The notes below the pieces were generated by a model. That model had not been told where the DNA came from. It did not search any database and was given only the letters and a program-made list of their open reading frames with translations. From NCBI RefSeq assembly GCF_022458985.1, contig NC_061770.1:34949599-35013598 (forward strand): a stretch of DNA of 64,000 nt, read 5' to 3'. This document shows, piece after piece, positions 47,901 through 59,900 of the stretch. Every line of letters starts with the position of its first letter. Position 1 is the first letter of the stretch. This stretch comes from Mugil cephalus. Taxonomy: Eukaryota > Chordata > Actinopteri > Mugiliformes > Mugilidae. Both the position numbers and the translations under genes were made by a program.

Positions 47901-50900
47901 GAAAATGTGACGTCAGGATAATTGACTGCGGTACAAAAAAGAAAAAATACAAAGCAGGGTACGGTTTTGGATTACAGCTTGGCCGAGAAAGGTCGCCAAG
48001 GCTGTACAGATGTAACGTTTGCGTGAAGTGAAAATGCTTAGATGTAGAATATCCGTCTAAACAAGCTGCACCAATGTTATTGTCCGTCGGGGTAGACCGT
48101 CCAGACTGGTCCTCTAAGTTACGACTTCACTGTAGCCGCAAAGGATTAGAGTTGAAGGCTCTGTAAGGAGATGCAGATGTCGGGGGGATTTGCAAGTCAA
48201 CTGGGTTTTGCAGAAACACACAAATTGCTAATGCAATTCCACACTAACCTTTTAATCCCTCCTAACGGCGTTGTCCTCAAACAAAATCAACCTCTTTCAT
48301 GCTGGGATCAGTTTTCTTCCGTGATCCTCTTTTTCCCAAATGATTTCCTCTCTGACAGTGAGTTTTGGACCACTGCTGCTTTTGTTTACTGGTGCCGTGG
48401 GTTTGTTTTTGTTCAGTTTTCTTTCTCCCGTTCTCTTGTTTCTCATGAGATGTTTCGTCTGAGTTTCACTTCCTAGATCTGAGCCCGGTGACATAAACAG
48501 CAGAGTTGGTTTTATGTTCTGTAAGTCTTGCTCTGGTGAGGCTGATGGTACACCAGGAAACCTTACAACTCACCGCATGTTTGTTCTTATACGTCTAACT
48601 CTAATTCAGTACCAACTCTCTCCGTCCTCTGCAAGCTGATCCTTCAGGGTTATGATCGGCTTTGCCTCAGTATAGTTTTAGGAAAGAGATGAATGACTTT
48701 TACATCATATTTAAACCCTGCACATTGATGAACTGCTGAAACAAAACCTAATAATGATCATATAAACCACCTAGTTTGGAGGAGAAAAGGAAAATGAAAC
48801 TCGACAAGGTGTAAGTGAAAAATCTGTTGAAGAGTTTTAGAGCTACTTCCTTCTCGGGATATAAATAGGTAACAGGGTGCTGGTTTGCTTTAACCTCCTG
48901 AGACCCAAGCATTTGTTTGGAATGCATCTTAATTTCTTTAAGATGAGAATAAGATCTTTAGGTATTTAAGGATTAGTAGGAAGCATAAAAAATAAGCATC
49001 ATCTTTGAACTGGAAGTAGGTTTCAAAAAAATATGTGAACACAGGGATTATTTAATAACAGTTTAAGTCACCAACGTGAACCAAAATATAAAAGGGTTTA
49101 TTTTAATACAAAAGAAGAATTGGAAACAATGAAATCCCAACGTCCTCAAACGTGTACGTGTGAATTTGTTACATGTTTCATGTCACATCAAACTAGAAAA
49201 GTTAATAAGAATAAATAAACAAGTGCATTGACCCTTCGCTATAAGTACATGACAGACAAAAGTGTCTCCTTATGAAGGCAACAGGTCTAAATGAAGCAGA
49301 ATAAGAAGCTGCAACAAACCTAAAACATAATGTCCCCATATGAGGACGCAAGGTCTCAGCAGGTTAAAATGGTAATATTATCAAGCAAGGCTAACATGTT
49401 GAGAACCTAAACCTTCTGTATGACAGACTTGGGTTTGTTTTCATTCCTTTTTTTTTCCCTCAAAAAGTGAATATGATTTGAAAATACTAACAATAAATGA
49501 TGAACTCCTCTTGCACTGTACTAATAACAGTTTCCTTTCTTTAAATTTTTAAATTTTCTGCATGAATCACCACCTACTAACTTTTTCCCTTGAACCTGTC
49601 AATGTTTAAGATATTTAGAGTTTTCTATTATTGTAGTATGTTATTTAAATGAAATTATTCTATTTCAACTAGAGGTGGGCGTTACCGGGAATTTTGGTAT
49701 CGATCCGATACCAAGCAAATACAGGGATAGTATCGCAGATGCCGATACTTTTTTACTTGAAATATCATGATCATTGAATAACTTTGTAATTTTGCACAGA
49801 CTTGGAGAGAATGAAATCTGTGAGGAGTAATTTACTGGACATACAGGAGAGAAACTGTAACAAAATTATCGATCTCATCGTGCTAGTATCAATCCAATAC
49901 CGATACTAGCCATGGGTCAATACTGTTGATATTTCGATATATTTATCGATCGATATTCCAGCCCTAATTTGAACCTTTAAACCCAGAATTTAGCTACCTG
50001 TGCACACTATTGGGTCATTTACCTGCACAAAAAATCATAATATTTCAGTTTCATTAGTTTGACAGGGTTCTCTGTGAATATCCGCTGATACTTTCAGGTC
50101 ATTTTTATGCAGAAAAATTTCTTAGACGTGAATAAATCATTTAAGCAGCGCGGTCTGTGGACTCGTTGACACGTGTGTGTGCTGACTCTTGTCCTGCGAT
50201 GCTCCAGGGTTCGCAGGAACAGCGAGAAACTCGGTAACCCAGAGAGGCAGAGGAAACGTCTGGACAAAAAGGCGGCGTCCTCGGCCAACCTCCTCACCCG
50301 CTCCCCCAGCCTGGAGAAGTGAGTCTCGCAGCACATCACTCACACCCGTCACAATGTCTCAGTTTTTCCTCTGGCTGCCGTAGCCTGTCGCATATCTCAC
50401 ATATCTCAGCAAAGAAACACTCGCTGGAACGTCGATGGCCCCCGTGAATCATAATAATATTAATAACAAACGTTCCGTTCTCCTGAAGCCCTCACAGAAG
50501 ACTAATGTGTACGAAAGTGATGTCCTGCATCTGTCTGACGTGGTTGTTTTCTGTCTACACAGTCGCGCTAAGGACCTGATCACCAATGCAGGTGAGGTCA
50601 TGATACTCTTTCTGTTTTTGGAAACTTTAATTGCCTAATGTGATGCAAAATATCCCAGCATTTGGTTGTTAACTCAGATTTTCTGCAGCTCTCATAACTT
50701 CATGACTCCTGATGATTCCTTCAGTATTTTAATCATGCGCGTACAAAAAACTATATTTATGTCACTTATTTTACTTTAAGTTCAGACTCACTGGGTTTAA
50801 AGTGAGTGTGAAGAGGGGAGCTGTGTTGCTTAGTCGCTCACATATCTGATCGGACACTTCCTTACACTACTCAGAAACCCTCTATCAGATCAGTCTAATT

Positions 50901-53900
50901 CTGTTTGAGTTGCTGTACCTCTCAGGTAAAGGCTTTGTAACAGTGACCTTTTTTCGCCATCCCAAGAAATTTGGTGTTGGTGGTCGTTGTTTGTTCTGTT
51001 TGAAAATGAAACTCAACAAGGTATTTGTCCAAACAGTTTAGCTGCTGAGACGTTCCCTTGGGTTCCTCTGGGTCCCTCTGGTTCCTCTGAGACTATAGGC
51101 ACCTTCACAGTTTGTAAACAGTGTGACGTTTTTTGAGGGGCGGGGCTTAGCCGGAGGCAAAACATCTCAAACTCAATAGCCTGTAAACACGTGTTAGCAG
51201 AGTGGACGAAGTCTGGTCTGTCTTTATCAAGTGAAGCCTCTCCAACAAAGATATTACAAAGAGTAAGTGGAACCACGGTGGAGGTAGTAAATGCAATTGG
51301 ACATCCTTGAAACATACATCTAATGTTGAGTTAGCTAACAGTTAGCATTAACATGTAACAAGAATCCCCCAAATAATGATTAAGATGAAATGAATAATTA
51401 TAGATTATTACTTAATCTAACCAATAATGTTATCCAGGCTGAAACTGATGATGTGTTACATATTAATCTGATCTGATTAATCTGATAAGAATGAGCGTCT
51501 GAGTGTAGTTGTTCCTTTCTCTTATTCGCCAAAGCCGAACCAAAGTTGTCTGCGACTGGCAGTGGGTGGTATGTGATAAAACTTCAAGTTAGTCATTTAG
51601 ATTTTTTGGTTTTGGCCCCCTAAATACAGCAAGATGTCATTTTCATGGTTGAAAGTGACAGTGTTTGCCTCAAACTTCCCACAGGGTTTTGCCTCCAGCT
51701 AATGTCACAGCATTTTAGACCGTGAAGGGGTCTATTATGGAGTGATCTTTGTCGTCTTCAGTCTGTCTGACTGCAGATTAGACTGCAGATTATTTGTGGC
51801 TTCCAAACTCTTTAGAGAGGGATCAAAAAAGAGAAAAGATTGCAGTTTGCAAAAAAGTATAAAAAGTCTTTATTTAAGACCTGCCTACGCACACATGGTC
51901 CGGTATCAAGGTCACCTCGGAGAAATTAACACAGACAAAGAGCTGCAAAGAGAAACTTGTTGATTGCAAACATGTAAGTAAAGTTTGTATAGACACCAGT
52001 GATTATCTGCACTGCGAGTGAGAAGCTGCAACGCAACACGTGCAGTTTGCATTATCCCACGTCCATGTGTTTAAATGAGGGACTTTTCCCACGTGCTGGT
52101 GCGGCCTGGCTTCAGTTTACACGAGGCCTGAGTTGAACTGTACCTTCTGTTCTTGTGCCCAGGCAGCTTCTCTCCGGTTCACACATGTAGCCATTTGTAG
52201 TCAAAAAAAAAAAATAAAAAAAATAAATAAATGAGTGGATTTCCCAACTGACCACACTTGTGGTTAGCGTAGCTTTTATGAGTCTGTTGGCCTTCAATCT
52301 GGTTTGGGTTAGACCCGTTTTTAGGCCTCATTCCTTCAGCAGAAGACGGTCTCTCGCATGATTTGTGCAAACAAAAAGCATTTCTCTCGAGCTTGTGGAA
52401 TTCTTTGAATAGGCAGTTGCTTTATAGTTTCTAAACATTGTCAGCTGTTCACTAGTTGCAGCGGTTAGAAAATTATCACAAACTTGGAGGCAAATGTGGC
52501 CGATGCTGATTCTGCTGAGCAGGATGGTTCCAGAGAGAGAAAAATTTAAACAGATGCGACACCTCAAACTTCCTGCCCCAGTTTAACATATCTGGAGTTC
52601 CATGTTAGTTTTTGTTTGAGGAATATGTTTCTAATGCTATAGACCCTTTCATGGCCTACGTCACTGTGATGTCACAACGTTAGCTGGAGGCAAAACAGAG
52701 GGAAGGAGGCGAACACTGTCACTTTCCCACAGGGAAAATGTCTCACTGCATTTGTGGGGCTAAAACCAAAAATCAAAAAACTAACTTGAAGTTTTATTAC
52801 ATACCAACCACTGCCAGTCGTAGACAGCTTTGGCTAACGCTGTTGAAAGAAATGACTGGAGTGAGACAATCATCAACAACTCTTTGTTTGCAATGCACAC
52901 TTCATATCAGATAAGATTAATATGTAATGCATCATCAGTTTCAGCCTGGATAATGTTATAAGTTTGACTAAATTGCAACTGAAATTACCATAAGTTGATC
53001 ATTATTTGGAGGATTCTTGATACATGCTAATGCTAACCACTAGCTAACTCAACATTAGCTTTATGTTTCAGGGGTGTCCAAGCAGAAGTTGCATTTACTA
53101 CGTTACCCTCCACAGTGGTTCCACTTATTTCTAGTAATATCTTTGTTGGAGAGGCTTCACTTGATAAAGACAGACCAGATTTCTTCCCCTCTGTGTCCTT
53201 TGGTCAAATCGTCAGTGAATATAGTCCCATCAGTCAGAGTCAGCTTTTTTTATTAGCTCGGCTACATAGTCAATGAGGCCACTTCCTTAATATACTTCAG
53301 AGATAGATACCGATACCGTTTTTGTTTTTTTTACATCAGCCCTGGCCGATGGCCGATACCTGGTGCCGATTTTTCTGAGCCGACATTTGAAGCTGATACC
53401 GCCTTTGTCCCTCCATTGATAGTAGAGCTCCAGCCAGTCGCTGTTAAAAACAATCTTCCTCAGTTACTTATGTAGAAATGTTGTGAGGATGCAGGTTGTG
53501 TTTCAGTTTCCTCACAAAGTGCAGTCTCTGCTGGGAACATTTTTTTTTATTTAATGTGAGTTCTTGTGAAGCCAAACACTGCAGGGCCTGTTCAGAGAGC
53601 GAGAGTGGGCGCTGCCTGGAATCACGTTCACTGTGGTTAGCCGAGACGCTGCTCCACTCCAGCTCAGCCGACAGGATGATGGATGGCCAATTTTTGCAGC
53701 GTAGGGTGCCACAAAACTAGTTTTCCTCTGATATGTCTTTTGATCGGTTTGAGTGTTAGCTGTGCAGTGTGACGCTGGACTGTCAGTTCCTGAAATGCAG
53801 AGAATAAAGGTTTGTGCACAAATAAATGGAAGAAAGGAAGCTGTGGATATATTTGTGTAAATTTTCATGTATTGACACAAAGGGACAGCGCCTCCTGTAT

Positions 53901-56900
53901 CGGAGGCGTCTAGAGCGTGAATATTTCTCATGTTAGCATGCTAAGCTAACATCTTACCTATCTCTTGAATGGAATTAATCTACAACAACTGTTGTCTTCC
54001 AGTTGCTTACAAAGCTGTAAAGTAGCACAATGGATTTAATGTTCAGAGGAGAAATACGTGGATCCAGCATAACATTATGACCACCTTCCTAATATTGTGT
54101 AGATCTCCATTGTGCCTCCAAAACAGCTGTGGCTCATCAGAGAATGAACATGGGCCTTCTGAGGGTGTCCTGCATGTTGTTAGTGGGGGGGTCTTTGAGG
54201 GGAGGGTCCTCTATGATGGATCTTCCCACAGATACTTGATCAGTTTGGGATTTAGTGAATTAGGAGGCCAAGTCAACACCTTGTGATGTTCTTCATGTTT
54301 TTTTTTAGTTGTTCTTAAACCGTTAAGCTGCTGCCATCAAGGAGGGTCATTGCTATGGGCTGGGGGTGTCTGGTCTGATCTGGTCTAGGTGGGGGCTACA
54401 TGTCTATGTAACGTTCACATGAATGAATACCAGGTCCAAAAGTCAAAAGTCTCCCAGCAGAACATCGAATTCACTTCTCCTGTCAGTGGTCATAATGTTG
54501 TGGCTGAAGACCTCAGCTAAGGGCCTTGAGGTTGAGGAATCGAGTTCGTTTTCCTGACCGTCCCATGATTCCTGTTGTTGTGAGATTAAGGAAGCCTCGT
54601 TTCCCGTTCGGAAAAGCGTATTTCACGCTCCTCGGTTGTCCATGGTAACGGACCCAAAGAAACGCAGCGAAAAAGAAGAACCCAGCTTTAAAATGTCAAA
54701 CTTCATAAATCCAACTCGTATAAAAGCTCGTAGATTTAACGTTGGGGAATCGTGAAGTCAAAGTCGGGTCAGCGCAGTATGATTTAAAGCTCACGTCTTT
54801 TATTTGTCTGGCTAACCTCATGGTTTCATTTGATCACAGGATCCCCAGGCTCCAGAAGAGGAACCTACAGCCAAGGTAGAAGCTGCTACTACGTTGTTTT
54901 GTATATTTATCTCTATTTTTTTTAAACTTCTAATTGGGGAAAATTAACAGAACATATATATATATAGTACATTTTCTAAATTTACATTGAATTAACTAAT
55001 TTAGCCATGTATTAGCATATAGAAGGTGCTTATTATGAAGTGCTCTTTGAATTACTGCAATCACATCAATGGTGTCTGAAAGCTAAGACGTTGCATTTTA
55101 CAACCAGTATGGTGTCATTCGGGTAATTACACTCCTCCTATAAGGTTATTACTCCCATAACATTCAGCAAATTGTAATCAACTCCCAGATATTGAAATTT
55201 TAGGTGAACAAGGGCAAAAGCACTTACTCACGGAGCATTTTCTAACCTTTTTACAGTTAAAATAAGTAAAATTATACCAGAATAATAGAGAGAACAATAA
55301 ATATCTTTCTGGAGACGACCTGAAAATCACTAAATATGTCGTTACTCTGTTGGTACGAAAACTGACTCTTGGCAATTGGAAGAAACTGTAAAGATGCACA
55401 AACGCGAAAAGTTGAGATTCACAAAGCCTGGCTCCTAATAATGATATTTTAATTAATTTCATCAACTATTTTAGAACTAGGTTGTAATTCCCCCTGTTTC
55501 TTACAGGCACTCCAAATGAAATAGAAACAGATGAATGTTGTTGTATGTTAAGAATGTCTGATAAAAATTGGTATCATGTAAATGGTGGTGTGAAATAAAA
55601 TAAACTAAATACTTGTGTACTCTGCTTGGTTTTCCAGGACAGTCGATCAAAATGTTCATCCGAGGTCGTCCCATCACCATGTACATCCCCTCCAACATCC
55701 AGAACTACGAGGACCTGAAGATGGAGCCGCCCTCCGAGAGACTGGAGCTGGACTGGGTGTATCCTTTTCATGAAATGCCACAGCAGAGCGCGACTCGCCG
55801 TTGTGTCTTTGTGAGGCTCGTGTTACATTCAGACTGATTTCACGGCGCTGGCATTCCTTGGATTGGAGCCACTCGGGCTGCATCGGAAAGGGTCCCTCTG
55901 GCTGCCTGCTGTCGTATCTGGTGTTTTTAAAATGTTAATTCGTGTCCGTCTGTGTCCGTCAGGACCTGGTTTTGTTTGTCATGTGTGAGTTGACACCTTG
56001 ACTTTGTCGGCCTAGCTATGGCTACCGGGGACGGGACTGCCGGGCCAATCTCTACTTCCTGCCGACCGGCGAGGCTGTGTACTTCATCGCCTGCGTCATC
56101 GTGCTTTACCACATCAACAACCGCACACAGCGCCACTATCTCAAACACACAGACTGTGTCCGATGGTCAGTGGAACAGCAGAAATGCATCCACACTAGGG
56201 GGTTGCACAACTTTGGAATATTTCATTCAAGTCGTCACCAATGAAAAACACTAGAAAATGTTTAAATCTATGGCAACTGGTGCCATTAGTCACGTCCTGT
56301 TTCAACAATGTAAAGTAACTAAACTAAAACGAAACATATCCAAAAAAAACTGACCCTTAAACAAGCATCAACACTATGTTAACTTCCTAAAATGACAGAA
56401 ACCATCCTTAAAAAATAATACGTGACGTGTATTTTAGTGTTTTACTTTGGTCCAACTTTGTCATTTTAACTTGTAAGAATTTATAGTTTTATCCACGAGA
56501 CAGGTTTTTATTAAAATAATCATAACCAGCGTGTTTTATTTCACATAATTCAATGTATAATCATATTTAAATACTTCACTAGACATGAAGCTGTGTTTTA
56601 TTGCCTATAGTTCATATTTATTTGTTTTATATTAACGTGCATTGTTGAATTATTTATATTGTTCTGCTTGTCATGTCATGGTAGTATGGACTTCTTCTAA
56701 AGTGATGTATATCCGCACAGGGTTAAGGCTTAGGATCCATTCTTAGGGTTCATTCTTAGGGTTAGGGTTCATTCTTAGGGTTAGGGCTTAGGGTTAGGGT
56801 TCATTCTTCGGGCTTAGGGTTAAAGGTTAGGTCTCACAGTTAAGGCTTACGTTTCGTTTGCTGCAACGATCCAATGGACGCCTCGTCTGTCTCCTAGGAG

Positions 56901-59900
56901 GTCTCCATGTTGTTATTGTCACATGATCAGAGACTAGTCGACCGGTTCGTGCAACTCCTTATGTGTAGAGTTGCCTTTTTTTAGGTTTAGGGGTTTTGTA
57001 TATAAAATGTGTAACTTGACTCTCCAAACAACAAAATCTACTTCCTGTTCAAAGATGATGCTCAGTTTTTATACTTCTTAGGTCCTACTAACCCCAAATT
57101 AAAAATGCATACCAAACAAAACCCCAGGTCTCAGGAGGTTAAGTTAAAAATATGTAAAAGATATTTGGTATTTGACAATGGTAAGAGATAGAGACAGATA
57201 AATGAATGCAATGGCTTCGTGTCTAAAAGCATTCTACAATCCTGTATTGTCATATATCTAAATTATCTTATTATTTATTTTTTGCAGTCTTACCCTCCAT
57301 CCTGACAAAGTGCGAGTGGCATCTGGCCAGACAGCAGGAGTGGATAAAGACGGCAAGGTGCCTATTGACCTTTTTAATCTTTAAATCTTGTATATTTTAT
57401 ATATTTCTGCACTTTTAAAACATAGCATCTGTGCATATATCAATTAAACAGCTAGTTTCTACTCTCTGTAATGTGCACCAGCCTCTGCAGCCATGCGTCC
57501 ACATCTGGGACTCCACCACCCTGGTCACCCTGCAGCAGATCGGCCTGGGAACCTTCCAGAGGGGAGTGGGATCGGTGGCGTTTTCCTTCGCTGTAAGTTA
57601 AGACACTGTCAGCTCTAATTGGGACAAGAATTTTACTGTAGCAGTCCCTTGGATTGAAAACGACTGAGCAGCAACTTTATTCACTAAATCCTTACGGCAC
57701 ACTGAAGACTCTATTGAGACATTCACAGACGACAAACATTTCACTATTGGGTTCCCGTGGTAGACACAAATAAGGTCCCGATTAAGTTCGTATGTAAATA
57801 ATTCCTCAAGTTTTATACATCCAAGGAATGCAAACAATAGATACAATAGTACTTTCTTCAGCTATTAAACGTGTGGACAACAGGTAAAAAAAAGATGAAG
57901 CTTAATATTGTGCAAATTAAGTGCAAAGTGGCTGTACTAATCCAACCAGGTGTTGTGAACTTGAAGACGGAGTGAACAGTAGGACAAATTTCAACTGTAC
58001 AAGTGCATAGGGTTACACACAGGTTACATTAAAAGCATACAAAATTCAGAATATTTAAGATGTTACTCAAATTGGAAATCTCAATGTGGTCCTTCACACT
58101 TAAAACTGGAAATGTCCCGATCTGATACCCGTCTCTTAATATTCAGTAAATTCAGCCCTAAAATGATCTTAAATGAGCAAAACGGCCTCCACTGGAGATT
58201 CATAGAGTCTTTCCTTGTCTTCTCCGAGAGTGGACTGGATTCAGTCCAGTAAATATTTCTGTCAAAGTTAATGTAGTGTGGAGAGGGGAGCTCGTACCTT
58301 GGCTCCAGAAATGTTCTGGTCATCCAACGCTGCCATAAACTCCCTAACCCTCTCTGGAAGATTTTCCACCTGGATGTTGTCAGTGCAGCCTTTGCCTAAA
58401 GCCCTGCAACTGACCCGGGTTTTTCGCTCTGATGTTGATGTATCTGCCTGTTAAGTTCTGATTTTGTCACTCAGCGGCCTGACAGACTCTATCATCGTAG
58501 AAGCTTCAGCTCAAAAACAAGTTTTGGTCTACTCCCATAAAGACTGATATCTGAAGGGCAGAGATTTATGTTCCTTTTTTCAACCAAACAAATCAAATGT
58601 GTTGTTACACGATCGTTAATGGAAGCGCATAGGTGAATTAGTCCTACGTCATGTTTGGGAAATTACATCGACGGGGGAATGCATGAGCGACTGGGTTTAT
58701 ATACAGCTTGCTTTTTAATGATCATGGCAGCGTTCTGCATCCGAGGAGAAGAGGAGATTCGGTGCCAGATATTGGGCTCCGTACAGGACACAGTGATTTA
58801 TTCTAGTATCAGCAGCCTTTTGAAAGAGCGAGGGTTTCACCGGTCCATTCTTCAGGTCATCAGCAAACTAAACTAAAAGCGTTAAAAAATACACCATGCT
58901 GCCCATCGTTTACCTGCAATGTACATGCTGACGTATTAGAGGGAGGAAAAAACAAGCACGCAGCTCTCACAGCTGGAGGTCCGACCCGGGACTTTAAATG
59001 TGAAAGTGGTTTAAGTTTTAATCGCGTACTACGACCTCATCAAACATCACAAATTGGTAAAGTTTGTCAATGCAGCACACGTGTTTAGACATGTAATTTT
59101 GCTTCCTGTTCTTCTTCTTACTCATATTTGTTTCCACTAAAACTGAAGAGGATTAAGGAGTTTTGACATGGGCGTGAGTTTTGGTGTTTGCTTTAGGCCT
59201 TTTAAAAAGTAGTGAGTAGCATCTTCAGTTCTAAGAGACTGTTGGGAAATTTAAGTATGAACCTAAAAACTCAGAAACTTGCTTGACTTGTTTCTGTAAG
59301 AACCAGAAACTGTTGCAACTTATTGCCATTAATGGTTGAATGGCTAACGAAGCACCAGTCCCAAGCTGTGAATGAGGTTGAAACTTCTTGGGGACAGAAG
59401 TTGTAAATTGATGGTTGATTATATCTCAGTCCACTTCCTCTGTTAAGATGATGCTTTAGGGTGTTTTTTCTTGTTGTTGTTTTTTTAAAAAAAATCTTTT
59501 TTAATCAAATCTGAAACCAAAATTCCAGTTGAATGAGGGTTGGAGGGACACGTTAACTTCAGCTCCAGAACAGATTTTGATTGGATTCAGGTCCTTACTC
59601 TGACTTGGCTAGAAAAGAGCTTTAATTCCCAGCTTGTTGTGATGGAATGCTTCAGGTCATTACCTCGTTATCTCGTTATCTTGTTGTCTTTCTCTACACA
59701 ATGTTCTTCCAGAGTTTCTGGGCAGGCCTCAGAATTCCTTCTGTTTTCTCATCTGTCCATAGAATCTACAATGCTTTGGGTTTGTCCACATGTGTGTTGG
59801 CGTTGCCTTTTACCTAATTTATCACTCTTGGGGGATTTCTTTTTTTTGCAGATAGTTAGAAGCTGCAGACATGTTGAACTTTCTCCGTTTGTAGAATGTT

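Noticed and set aside
50189..50383. Alternative frame through eml3 exon 5
   Set aside because: It does not join neighbouring exons in phase and lacks the ASSANLL linker.
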